Part shown: piece after piece, positions 1 to 10,148 of the stretch | Layout: each line of letters opens with the position of its first letter | Numbering within the stretch: the first letter of the stretch is position 1 | Origin: Symbiodinium natans | Lineage: Eukaryota; Sar; Dinophyceae; Suessiales; Symbiodiniaceae | Reading direction: 5' to 3' | Length of the DNA: 49,315 bases | NCBI GenBank assembly: GCA_905221605.1 | Contig: CAJNDS010002251.1 | Location: 502,501-551,815, forward strand | Notes under the pieces: model-generated | Seen by the model: only the letters and a program-made list of their open reading frames with translations | What the model was told of the DNA's origin: nothing | Databases searched by the model: none | Translations under genes and position numbers: made by a program

Positions 1-840
1 GGGTTTTGGTTCTGAACAAGTTAGGGCAACGCTCGGCGCAGGGAAATACAGGAAGCGTGGATCTCTAGCTGACAACTGCTTAAGACCTAGACAAGCAGTA
101 CGATTGTCATCGGTACTGATCGAGCGCTGCAGCACACATTGCCTTAGTAGGGGTAGAGCAATTTCAGTGCTAAGCTCGAACCAGTATGTCTGAGGATGAC
201 CTTTATGTGAGGATTTAGTGTACTTTTTTTCTATCCTGAAAGCCCGGAGAAAAGAAGTTTAGGAAGGTGCTTCATGTGGCAGTGTGCGTTTGCTTTTCGT
301 CTTGGCCAGGTGATGTGCACTATCACGAGTCTTCTATTGGCGTCTTGCCTTCTTTCTCACCTTCCACCCCGCCCCCCAAAAAGTATGCGTTTGCTGTGTG
401 GGGTTTCCTATGAGAAGTGCAAGATCACAACGGCCGGCCACTACCGCAGCATACCGCCCCGGGCTTCAGTCAGTTTGTTTGTTGATGGTCTCCGGCCACT
501 GGCCAACTGTCATCGGCCACCGGCCAAAGACGAAACGATTATGTTTGTTTTGCCGTCTATCCGGATTTAAGTGTGGCAACAAGTAACGCCCGGCAGGGTG
601 GAGTAACTACTGTTACTTGACCACACGCGGCTCCCTGCCAAACATAGCTGGTCACTGCCACTGGCAACAGGGATCCTGGCCACGTGCCTGAACTTAGACT
701 TGAACACATTCTTGATGAGTACCGTAACTCTGCGCACTTTTGGGGTTTAGGACCTCTAGGGAATTCGGTGATGTAGCCACGTGCTAGTATCATGGCTACA
801 GGGGCGCGAAGCGTTTAATGAAGGATCTCTCCCCTCTAGC
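1..840. other. Unique DNA, no gene recognised
   Basis: This is the longest repeat-free stretch before the telomere-like blocks begin. Short open frames exist on both strands but none has a recognisable domain or convincing codon bias. Between about 430 and 660 the sequence returns several times to variants of GGCCACTGGCC, which looks like a short degenerate repeat. I see no promoter or RNA gene. Confidence 0.5.
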
Positions 841-1500
841 CCGGCCGAAGCCATTCAAGCCCTGCAGCCCTATAAAGTAAAACCCCGAAACCCCGAAACC
901 CCGAAACCCCTAAACCCCAAACCCCAAACCCTAAACCCCAAACCCTAAACCCTAAACCTCAAACCCTAAACCCCAAACCCCAAACCCCAAAGACCCCGAA
1001 ACCGACTCCAAAGGCCCTACGGTAAAACCACTGGACCCCAAACCCGAGCCCCGAGACCCTAGACCCTAGACCCTAAACCCTAAACCCTAAACCCTAAACC
1101 CTAAACCCTAAACCCTAAACCCTAAACCCTAAACCCTAGCCCTAAACCCTAAAGCGCTAAGTCCAGATCAGATACAGAATATGTAGCCCTGAGCTGCCAG
1201 AACCTCCAAAGGGGGGGGACAGCCACCCTAGACCCTAAACCCTAAACCCGAAGCGCCCTGAACCCTAAATCCTAAACCCTAGCCCTAAACCCAAAACCCT
1301 AAACCCGAATCGCCCTAAACCCTAAGCCCTAAAGTCTTTAATAAGCCCTGAACACACACAGGGTTTAGGGCTTGGAGGGTTTAGGGTCTCTAGGGTCTAT
1401 AGGGTGTGTAGGGTTAATAGGGTTTATTGGGGTTTATAGGGTTTTGGGTTGCTGAGGGCCCTCAACCCTAAACCCTAAACCCTAAACCCTAAACCCTAAA
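841..1500. repeat. CCCTAAA telomere-like arrays with one inversion
   Basis: C-rich heptamer arrays (CCCTAAA, with CCCGAAA and CCCCAAA variants) fill about 870-1150 and 1230-1340. The orientation flips to degenerate TTTAGGG at about 1355-1450 and flips back at 1464-1503. The short unique piece at 1155-1225 contains a G tract. No gene is supported. Confidence 0.9.
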
Positions 1501-2350
1501 CCCCAGAAACCCCAAGCTCCCAGGCCTCCAATTTGGGATGTTTGGCTTGCAGTGCTCTTCCTGCGCTGAGGAGCTCTAGGCTTCTGCCAGCTGAGGATCT
1601 TGGGTTGTAGAGATCTTGTGGGTTTAGGGTTTAGGGTTTAGGGTTTAGGGTTTAGGGTTTAGGGTTTAGGGTTTAGGGTTTAGGGTTTAGGGTTTAGGGT
1701 TTAGGGTCTAGGGTTTAGGGTTTAGGGTTTAGGGTTTAGGGCTTCGGGTTTGCGGTTTAGGGGGGGCCCCTAGGGGTGGTTAGCAGCCTCAAGTTAGAGC
1801 CATATTTGGGGGTTGGAGAGTCGAAATGAAGCCTTTGGCAGGTCAGCTCTGACACAGCGCCAGGATCTACAGCTTAGGGTTAGGGTTTTTGGGGTAGGGT
1901 TTAGGGTTTAGGGTTTAGGGTTTAGGGTTTAGGGTTTAGGGTTTAGGGTTTAGGGTTTAGGGTTTAGGGTTTAGGGTTTAGGGTTTAGGGTTTAGGGTTT
2001 AGGGTTTAGGGTTTAGGGTTTAGGGTTTAGGGTTTAGGGTTTAGGGTTTAGGGTTTAAGCTTTAGGGCTTTAGGCTTTAGGCTTTAGGGTTTAGGCGGTT
2101 TTAGGTTTAGGGTTTAGGGTTTAGGGTTTTAGGGTTTAGGGTTTAGGGGTTTTAGGGTTTGGGGTTTGGGGTTTGGGGGTTTGGGGTTTGGGGTTGGGGT
2201 TTGGGGTTTGGGGTTTGGGGTTTGGGTTTGGGGTTTGGGGTGTGGGGTTGGGGTTAAGGGTATTAGGGTATTTCGGATCCCAAAATTCTGAGTCAGGGGT
2301 TAAGGGCTTGGGGTTTGGGGTTTGTGGTTTGGGGTTTCAGGAGTGAGGGA
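1501..2350. repeat. TTTAGGG arrays grading into TTTGGGG
   Basis: Clean TTTAGGG arrays occupy 1620-1760 and 1890-2055, then grade into TTTGGGG and GGGGTTT units at about 2155-2260. Unique islands at 1510-1615 and 1770-1870 are open in more than one frame on both strands, so no exon is called there. Confidence 0.9.
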
Positions 2351-3440
2351 TGCAACCGATCTCAGCAGCTGAACCCTAATTAGCCGTTCACTGGAAGGGG
2401 GAGATTGGGGTGTAGAATCCGCACGAAAAACAACTGAAGCCCTGAAGAGCCCTCAATGCCACCTGAGAACCCCGTGTCCTTAGGGCTCTAGGGCTACAAA
2501 AGGCGGTTGACCTAAACCCTAAACCCTAAACGCTAGACCCTAAACCCTAAACCCTAAACCCTACACCCTAAACCCTAAACCGTAAACCCTAAACCCTAAA
2601 CCTAAACCCTAAACCCTAAACCCTAACCCCTAACAACTACACCCTAAACCCCAAACCCTAAACGCTAAACCCTAAACGCTAAACCCTAAACCCTAAACCC
2701 TAAACCCTAAATAACCCCCCCCCCCCCCCCGGCACCTGCAACAAGGTCTTTACCATCACCCGCTTGGCCTCAGCAGGCAGGTAGTGAGTGGTCGGTAGAC
2801 ACGAGGAGAGATTTTTGGGGTCCAGCCCTCAACTTGAGGGTTTAGGGTTTAGGGTTTGGGGTTTAGGGTTTAGGGTTTAGGGTTTCGGGTTTGGGGTTTG
2901 GGGTTTAGGGTTTAGGGTTTAGGGTTTGGGGCCGAGGCTCTGTGGTGAGTTTTGTGGGCCTCGGCGGAAAGATGTATGAGGCTATGGTGCCCCGCAGGGG
3001 CCCTCACGACGGCTTGGGGCGCACAGGAGGCCTCCTGAAATCTGAACGTTAAACCTTATAAACCGCTAGACACTCAAGCCCGTCAACATCCCTAAACCTT
3101 TATAGGCTTCAGGGCTTGAGGCATAGGGTTCAGGGTTTAGTGGTTTTTAGGGTCGAGACTTTCGGGCGTAGGGTTTCGGATAACCTTAATACCCTAAACC
3201 CCAAACCCCAAACCCCAAACCCTAAACCCTAAACCCTAAACCCTGAACCCTGAACCCTACATGCATGGATCGCCTCAGCTCATAAATCTTTCAGCCCGGG
3301 GCTCGTGCTCATGGGTGCGGTGCGCATGATTCCCCCTAAAGCCGCCTGCTAAGCTTTAAGGGCGAAGGGCTTAGGGCATAGGGCTCAGGGTTTAGGGTTT
3401 AGGGTTTAGGGTTTCAGGCTTAGGGTTTAGGAGTTCTCGA
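2351..3440. repeat. Alternating telomere-like blocks with a C16 tract
   Basis: CCCTAAA fills 2510-2712 and is followed directly by a run of about 18 C. TTTAGGG follows at 2835-2930 and 3120-3180. CCCTAAA returns at 3185-3260 and TTTAGGG at 3355-3430. The unique islands between them show no supported gene. Confidence 0.85.
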
Positions 3441-5120
3441 ACCTTCCGGGGTTGTAAGGCGTCTTCTTGGCGGAGCTCGGTTAAGCCTCACCCAGCAAGA
3501 AGCTGAGGCTACCGACTTTGGTAAACCGCCTGAGGCACTGGTCCACCCAGATGTCCTGCTTAAGTCGCGAAGGGTTTCGTGGTTTAGGGCTTGGGACCCT
3601 AAACCCTAAACCCGAAACCCTAAACCCTGAACCCTAAACCCAAAACCCCGAAGACTCTCAACCCTAAACCCACCCTTCCCCCAAGTTGAGGCCCAGGTTT
3701 GGAGGCCCGGGCCCCAGAGGTGGCAAACGGGACGTTGGTCCCCGACATTTGCAGGCTCTGAGCCCGCATGTCCAAAGCCCCCAGAAGTTGAAACTTTTCG
3801 GGTGTAGGACTTAGGCTGGTTTAGTGCTTTTGTGTGTGTGGGTGGGGAGGGGGGAGGAAGGCTTCAAGGGTTTAGGGTGTTGGAAGCTAGCACCCTTGGA
3901 TGGCAAGAATCCCGACATATCGGGTACAGTATCAATGGCGCGGGTGAATGGGTTTAGAGTTTAGGGGCTTAGTGCGTTTTTCCTGGGTATGGTTCCAGAT
4001 GTGGTTGACGACTACGGAATAAACCTGCTTCAGGGTGAGTTGCGGTGTCCTCGTACTTTGGGTCATTTCGACTACTAAACTACTCAGGGAAGCCGTCATC
4101 CTACATGCAGGATGAAAAGTGTAGACAGAACTTTCTCGCAGGCGTCATCAACGGAGGCCAGGGCAAACAACAGCAAGGGACTTCCCTCGGAACAACGTTG
4201 TTCGACAGGATCTGAGTTCTTCGGGAACGAACTTTGTTGTCAGGGCCTGTCAGTGTCTGGGCCAGAACTTCGGGTTCAGGGTTTAAGTTTAGGTTCTTTG
4301 GCCACAGGATTCGGGTCAGGGTTTAGGGTTTAGGGTTTAGGGTTTAGGGTTTAGGGTTTAGGGTTTAATTAGGTTGTAGGGTTTAGGGTTTGGGGTTTAG
4401 GGTTTAGGGTTTAGGCTTTAGGGTTTCTTACCTGAAAAGCCGGCTCCCGCACCTCTCCCCACCAGGAAATGCAAGGACCGTTGCAATAGTCGGTTTGCGT
4501 GTAAACCTCGGCGTTCTCGGTTTAGGTTTTAGGGTTTAGGGCTTAGGATTTTTAGGGTCTCTAGGGTGTTTAGGGTCTCTAGAGTGTTTAGGGTTTAGGG
4601 CTCAGGTTCGTGAACCCAAGCTGCCAGAAGGCCCAAAAAGGTTCCACCCCATAACATCCCGAACCTGCAACGTCCTGAACATACCTACCCCCGCCATCCT
4701 CCCCCCTCAACCTTTGTCGGTTCTTCTGGGTTCTGCTGGGGCTTAGCTGGGGGGGGGGGGGGGAAGGCTTAGGCCCCTAGACCAAACTTTAAGGATTTGG
4801 AGCTTAGGGTTCTCAAAGGCCTTGTCGGGGGTTGAGGAGTCCTGGCCGATGTGTCCCGCAGCCCTCCCCAAGCTCCCGGCACCACTGCAATTGTCCTTGC
4901 ACTCCTGGGGCAGGAGTAGAAAGGATCCCACCCCACCCCGCTTCCCCCGCAGGGATAGTTAAAGAGGAGTTAGGGTTTAGGATTTAGGGTTTAGGGTTTA
5001 GGGTTTAGGGTTGAGTTTCGGGCTAGGGTTTAGGGTTAGCTGCAGAAGTTTGGGGCTGGAGGAAAGATGGCAGATTGCTAAGGCCGAGGGGTGTCGAGCT
5101 TACGGCTTATCTCGGCTTAG
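3441..5120. repeat. Unique islands between sparse telomere-like blocks
   Basis: Telomere-like blocks are at 3596-3670 (C-rich), and at 4315-4425, 4520-4610 and 4965-5040 (G-rich). A G tract lies at 4748-4763. Unique islands at 3680-3960, 4030-4260 and 4620-4960 contain only short frames without a family match, and I call no gene. Confidence 0.7.
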
Positions 5121-5650
5121 GGACACACCCTAGACCCTAGACCCTAGACCCTAAACCCTAAACCCTAAACCCTAAACCCTAAACCCTAAACCCTAAACCC
5201 TAAACCCTAAACCCTAAACCCCTAACCCTAAACCCTAAACCCTAAGCCGGGCCTTCGGCTTGCTAGGGTGACGGGGCTACAAGGTGTGCTGGGCTTGAAC
5301 CCAGCAGGCGAAGCAGTGGAATAGTGCACCTCGACCCAGGAGTAGCCTAGGAATAAAAAGGGTGCCCTTCGTTGGTTTAAAGGTGGTGAGAAGGGAACCT
5401 AAACCCTGCAAAAAGGGAATCAGTGCCTACTCTGGGTCCTTGTAGCAGCCTTAAACCCTAAACCCTAACCCAACTTTAGGGTCGTGATGCCTTGACAGTC
5501 CAGAGGCCCACTCCGACCCTAGAACCTTTTAAATGTAGGGTTTAGGGTTTGAGGTTTAGGAATTATGGTTTAGGCGTGAGGGTTTAGGGTTTAGGGTTTA
5601 GGGTTTGGGGTTTAGGGTTTGGGATTCAGGGCTTGAGGTGTGGGGTTGAG
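5121..5650. repeat. CCCTAAA array, then unique DNA and TTTAGGG
   Basis: A clean CCCTAAA array runs 5127-5245. Unique DNA at 5250-5520 includes a small GCTGGG/CCCAGC hairpin at 5288-5303. Degenerate TTTAGGG follows at 5535-5640. No gene is supported. Confidence 0.85.
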
Positions 5651-5822
5651 CTTCGAGTATCCGAAGCAAGCAAGCAACATGTAGGGTTTGGGGCTGGGAC
5701 CTTCTGATGCTCACGCTGATAGGGTGGGTGGGGGGGGGGGGGGGGGGGAACTGTCGATGACGATGTGCCCATCTTTCGGGATGCCTCCGTTCCTGAAGAA
5801 GAAGGGGGCCCCTCCTTGCCTA

Positions 5823-5946
5823 TACTTGGAGGTTCCGGGTACTTATAACCCCAATTATAACTGTACTTATAAGCCCCCTAAGTCCCCTAAGTAGGTTATA
5901 AGTATGTTTATAATTGTGGTTATGAGTACCCATGAACCTCCAAGTA
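5823..5946. mobile_element. Foldback (MITE-like) element, family A copy 1
   Basis: The ends are imperfect inverted repeats: TACTTGGAGGTTC at the left, with its reverse complement GAACCTCCAAGTA at the right. Pairing continues inward through GGGTACTTATAA-like arms around a short centre, so about 124 nt can fold into one hairpin. It has no coding capacity. Two related copies lie at 34657-34763 and 47065-47191, with the same outer 13 bases nearly unchanged and diverged interiors. This is what a small non-autonomous terminal-inverted-repeat element looks like. I cannot identify a target-site duplication with certainty. Confidence 0.7.
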
Positions 5947-6049
5947 CTGGCTGTAGCTGAGGCCTCTCTAGACTCTAGTCGAAGAATAGGAGCCCTTACC
6001 ACTTCAAGGCCTGTATACCTCACTGCTCACCACGAGGAAGCAAACCTGG

Positions 6050-7180
6050 AACCCTAAACCCGACCCCTAAACCCTAAACCCTAAACCCTAAACCCTAAAC
6101 CCTAAACCCTAAACCTAAACCCTAAACCCTTGCAACACCCTGAGACGACTCTGCCACCACCTTGTGGTCGAAGGCTTCGGAGCACTCCTTTGCCGTGCGA
6201 CCTCCGCAGTTTGGGGGGGGGGGGGGGGGGGGGTGGGGGGTGGGGTTTAGGGTTTTAGGGTTTAGGGTTTAGGTTTAGGGTTAGGGTTTTTAGGGTTTAG
6301 GGTTTAGGGTTTAGGGTTTAGGGTTTAGGGTTTAGGGTTTAGGGTTTAGGGTTTAGGGTTTAGGGTTTAGGGTTTAGGGTTTAGGGTTTAGGGTTTAGGG
6401 TTTAGGGTTTAGGGTTTAGGGTTTAGGGTTTAGGGCTTGTTTGGGGTTTGGGGTTTGGGGTTTGGGGTTTAGGGTTTGGGGTTTGGGGTTGGGGTTTGGG
6501 GTTTGGGGTTTGGGGTTTGGGGTTTGGGGTTAAGGTCTACGGTTTGGGGCTTAAGGCATAGGGCTTAGGGATGTGTGGGAGGGTCAGGATCTCACGGGTG
6601 CTAAGGGTTTCGGGGCTCAGCGCATCGAGGATTCGGCAGTTCCAGGGCAGAGGGCTCATCGAGCTTGTTTTTTGGGTTTAGGGTTTAGGGTTTCGGGTTT
6701 AGGGTTTAGGGTTTAGGTCTTCGTGGGCAGTTCGGGTTTAGGCTTTGCTTGGGAATTAGGATTTAGGGGTTGCTGTACCCCAAAACCCCAACACTTAGGG
6801 CGGTTTCGGTGAGAGACTGCCTCATGCTGGGGCGTTTCGATGGCCCCATGCTTTGAAGCCTAAACCCTAAACCCTAGAACCCTACACCCCGTATCCCTGA
6901 ACCCTAAAAACCTAAACCTTAGAACCCCAGAACCCTAAGCCTAAAACGCTAAACCCGAAACTCTAGACTCTATAACCCTTAACCCAAAGCCTAAACATGT
7001 GTGGGGCAAGCTGGAGGTGGGGAGTCTGCGCGGCTCCACTGGGAACCCGGCACAGAGTTCCGATGCATGCCCAGCACGGGTTTAGGGTTAAGGGTTTAGG
7101 GTTTAGGGCTTGGAGTTTAGGGTTTCGGGTTTATGGTTTAGGGTTTAGGGCTTCGGGTCTCCGAAGCAAGCTAGCAGCCC
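6050..7180. repeat. Telomere-like arrays with G tract and TTTGGGG tail
   Basis: CCCTAAA runs 6055-6130. A G tract of about 22 bases at 6212-6233 leads into a long TTTAGGG array (6295-6435) that turns into TTTGGGG at 6440-6530. Degenerate blocks follow at 6675-6745 and, in the C-rich sense, 6860-6990, then TTTAGGG at 7080-7160. Unique islands hold no supported gene. Confidence 0.9.
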
Positions 7181-7620
7181 ACTAGACACTCAAAGCACCC
7201 CAAACCCTGGAATCGAACCCCGAAATCCAAACCCTGCACTCCAAAAACTGGTACCCTAAACCCTAAACCCTAAACCCTAAACCCTAAACCCTAAACCCTA
7301 AACCCTAAACCCTAAACCCAAAACCCAAAACCCAAACAAACCAAGCCTTCAAAAGCAACACCACAACCTTGCAATCGCTCGGAGCTGGAATCATTTTGGT
7401 TCCCCTAATAACCCCCTCTATACTACCCCCCCCCCTAAGTTCCCCCCTTAAATAGAATTAAATCGGCTTAACTCGCCCTAAATTGCCCTAAAACCCTAAA
7501 ACCTAACCCTACACCCTAAACCCTAAACCCTAAACCCTAAACCCTAAACCCTAAACCCTAAACCCTAAACCCTAAACCCTAAACCCTAAACCCTAAACCC
7601 TAAACCCAATGATGGAATCT
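7181..7620. repeat. Two CCCTAAA arrays
   Basis: Clean arrays lie at 7250-7325 and 7505-7605, separated by AT-richer unique DNA that contains a C tract at 7427-7435. No gene was recognised. Confidence 0.9.
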
Positions 7621-8390
7621 CGGGGGCCCCGGCCGAGAGCTATAAAGGAGTTCTTGGAAAATACTTCCTTTGGCGCCAGCGTTTTGAAGGCTTAGGGTTT
7701 ACAGAGCTTTTGGGGTTTTAGGGTTACAGGGTTATAGGGTTGTAGGGTTTTTAGGGTTACAGGGCTTCTAGGGTTTTAGGGCTTTTAGGGTGATAGGGTT
7801 ATAGGATCATAAGGTTACACGAGGTTTAGGGCTATAGGGTTTTAGGCGGTCAGAGGGTTAGAGGGTTGTAGGGTTAGAGGGGCTTGGGGTCTCAAAGGCC
7901 ACGCGAGGTCCTCAACCCTAAACCCCGGAACACGTTTTTATGGGGACCAGTACTGGTCCCTTGTAAATACCCCAAACTGTCAGGTCATGATGTCACTGAC
8001 CTTTTTGAGGGGGCGTACCCCCCAGGCCCCCAGCCTAGGAGGACCGCAGTGTGTGCCAGGGACTAGTGGGCTTCAGGGCGTGCCCCTTCCCTTCCTTTTT
8101 TTTCCTGGGCGTGCCCCTTCACTTCCTTTTTTCCTGGCCCGCCTTGACCCCCCCCTACCCCTGGCTCCCCTGACCCCCTGGCCCCCCTGGCCCTCTCCTG
8201 GACCTGGCCCCTTTTTGGCTTTTTCTGCCTCCTTGACCTCGTTCTGAAACCTAACCTTCACAGACTTCAGAACCTTTGAAAAAAAGGGGAGGAACCCTAT
8301 TGGGGGATGTAACTTGCCTCAGAAGCCCCAATTCCCTAAACCCTAAACCCTCAACGCTGGATCCGAACTCAAAGACTCAACTAGGGCTTA
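7621..8390. other. Degenerate TTTAGGG-like DNA and pyrimidine-rich unique DNA
   Basis: Positions 7690-7885 are made of short GGGTTNTAGGG-like variants. Positions 7900-8330 are unique and contain a strongly pyrimidine-rich stretch (about 8080-8240) whose open frames are low in complexity and not credible as genes. Confidence 0.6.
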
Positions 8391-8394
8391 GAGT

Positions 8395-8590
8395 GTTTAG
8401 GGTTTAAGATTTAGGGTTTGGGGTTTAGGGGTTTAGGGGTTTAGGGGTTTAGGGGTTTAGGGGTTTAGGGGTTTAGGGGTTTTGGGGTTTAGGGGTTTAG
8501 GGGTTTAGGGGTTTAGGGGTTTAGGGGTTTAGGGTTTTTTAGGGGTTTAGGGGTTAGGGGTTTAGGGTTTAAGGGTTTAGGGTTTAGGGG
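8395..8590. repeat. TTTAGGGG octamer array
   Basis: The unit here is GGGGTTTA, an octamer with one G more than the telomere-type heptamer. It runs almost uninterrupted and then changes into the TTGAGGGG array that follows. Confidence 0.9.
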
Positions 8591-8800
8591 TTTAGGGGTT
8601 GAGGGGTTGAGGGGTTGAGGGTGGAGGGGTTGAGGGTTGAGGGGAGGGGTTGAGGGTTGAGGGGTTGAGGGGTTGAGGGGTTGAGGGGTTGAGGGGTTGA
8701 GGGGTTGAGGGGTTGAGGGGTTGAGGGGTTGAGGGGTTGAGGGGTTGAGGGGTTGAGGGGTTGAGGGGTTGAGGGGTTGAGGGGTTGAGGGATTGAGGGT
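8590..8800. repeat. TTGAGGGG octamer satellite
   Basis: About 25 copies of GGGGTTGA, nearly perfect between 8655 and 8795. Read on the minus strand it gives Pro/Leu/Asn/Ser/Thr frames in all three phases, which are repeat artefacts. It would form the intron just downstream of the candidate exon at 8844-8883. Confidence 0.95.
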
Positions 8801-8843
8801 TTGGGGCAAAAATCCGGAGAAGGCGCGATAGGTCCATGGAGAC

Positions 8844-8883
8844 CATCGTCGCAGTTGTTGAAGTAGATGCCATCGTCGCCGAT
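8844..8883 (-). CDS. Candidate internal exon, function unknown
   Basis: On the minus strand GCCAG is followed by 40 nt that read IGDDGIYFNNCDD and end before GTCTCC. Eleven of 13 third codon positions are G or C by hand count, the strongest bias in this part of the window. The TTGAGGGG satellite lies just downstream. Unique DNA upstream to 9190 is open in several frames, and its exons could not be resolved. Confidence 0.35.
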
Positions 8884-8929
8884 CTGGCGTTGGCAAAAGA
8901 CCCTAAGGCCTACCCACTTTACCCGTTGT

Positions 8930-9015
8930 AAGGGTTCAGGGTGCGAAAATAGGGGACCCTCAAAAAAAAAACATAGTAGGATTCCCGTATAATAAGGACC
9001 CCAAGAACGTACCCC
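8930..9015. repeat. Dispersed AATAGGGGACCC repeat, copy 1
   Basis: The motif order GAAAATAGGGGACC, AGTAGGATTCC, AATAAGGACCCC, AAGAACGTACC recurs in similar order at 48770-48900, where AAGAAGGTATCC closes the copy. The two sites share words rather than continuous identity, so this is an old interspersed repeat of unknown type. Confidence 0.45.
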
Positions 9016-9189
9016 TAATTTCGGAAACCCCCAAATGAAGGAACAGGTCAGGACAATCGTTGCAAGACATGTATAGGGCATGGAAGGCACCTCAGTGAAT
9101 GAACATGACAACGCAAGTAAAGCCAAGCTCGAGATCATTCTGACCCGCGGCGTGCCGAAGCCTGCCCTAGGAAAAGAGGTTAAGGACCC

Positions 9190-9437
9190 CAAACCCGAAA
9201 CCCGAAACCCTAAACCCCTAAACCCTAGGCCCTAAACCCCTAAACCCCTAAACTGCAGCTCTGCAGAACGCGGAATGCAGTCCAAGGTGCACCCCAGCTG
9301 TGTTCCAGCCTCAGCTGCTGTTAAACAGGCAGGGGCCTGCGAATCTTGCTTTGCGATTAGGGGTTGAGGTTTAGGGTTCAGGGTTCAGGGTTCAGGATTT
9401 AGGGTTTATTGAACTTATTAAGGGTTCAGGTCCGGGG
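9190..9437. other. Short telomere-like blocks, no gene
   Basis: CCCTAAA with CCCCTAAA variants fills 9190-9255 and a TTCAGGG/TTTAGGG block fills 9360-9430. The island between them shows no supported exon. Confidence 0.7.
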
Positions 9438-9740
9438 AAAGTTTCGAGGAGTTTCGAGGAGTTTCGGTTTTTAACTTTTTTTTCGAATAACTTCCTTCCT
9501 TCAGAAGGCCCAAAATTGGCTTCAGAGGCACAAAGTTGGCTTCAGAAGCGCAAATTGGCTTCAGAAGGCCTAAAATTTGCTTCAGCTGCTAAAATTTGCC
9601 TCAGAGGGCCAAAAATTGGTTGCAGAGGCCCAAAATTGGCTTCCGAAGTTCGAGGAGTTTCGGTTTTTGGGTTTTTGAATAACTTCCTTCGAGGAGTTTC
9701 GAGGAGTTTTTGTTTTGGTGTTTTTGAATTTTTTCAGAGG
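9438..9740. repeat. Diverged 24-nt tandem repeat between direct repeats
   Basis: About six imperfect copies of a roughly 24-nt unit built on GGCTTCAGAAGGCCCAAAATT lie at 9510-9650. They are bracketed by direct repeats of TTCGAGGAGTTTCGGTTTTT followed by GAATAACTTCCTTC (about 9440-9505 and 9648-9695). The plus-strand frame across it (9516-9968) only echoes the repeat (SEGLKFAS, RGPKIGCRGPKLASE) and has no convincing start or domain. Confidence 0.7.
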
Positions 9741-10148
9741 AAATGGATTTTTATTTTATTTGGGTCTTTGGGGGCCAATTTTGGGGCCTCGGCCTCTGTC
9801 GGTGCGTTCGGGGTTTCTCGGGGGTTTGTGGGGTCTTTGGGGGCTGTCGGGGCTTATTTTGGGGCATCTGGGCTTAATTTAGGAGTTTTTTTGGGGCTTG
9901 TTCTTATTTTGGGCGCCTCTCGGTGCTTATTTTGGCCTCCCGGGGCCAAATGTTTGGGTTTCCCGTGACCTGTTTTGGAATTTTTCAGGCGCCTATTTTG
10001 GGGCCTCCCACACCAAACGTCAACCCTAGGCAGCTTCACTGTCAGCTCTTTTGCGTCGCTGGGCCAGACTGTCACGATAGACGCCGCGCCTCTGCTGTAC
10101 TAGTTAGGGCGCGATTGCCTACGACAACGCTGTACACTTCAATACATT
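9741..10148. other. Unique spacer downstream of the Josephin gene
   Basis: This stretch is G/T-rich on the plus strand, with GGGGCC and TTTTGGGG words up to about 9960, and then becomes ordinary unique DNA. It would be the 3' flank of the minus-strand gene that stops at 10149. No polyadenylation signal or terminator is evident. Confidence 0.5.

Noticed and set aside
1510-1870. Possible minus-strand exons (ILSWQKPRAPQ, ELTCQRLHFDS)
   Set aside because: A plus-strand frame (PQVRAIFGGWRVEMKPLA) is equally good, and chance open frames of this length are common.
5283-5310. Box B-like GGTTCAAGCCC on the minus strand
   Set aside because: There is no box A at the right distance and no cloverleaf, only a small hairpin.
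8513-9192. Minus-strand frames rich in LNPSTPQP
   Set aside because: Direct translation of the TTGAGGGG satellite. Only the short unique exon at 8844-8883 is kept.
9516-9968. Plus-strand frame of 150 codons
   Set aside because: Its first third is the 24-nt tandem repeat and the rest is Gly/Phe-rich with no domain. The neighbouring genes are on minus.
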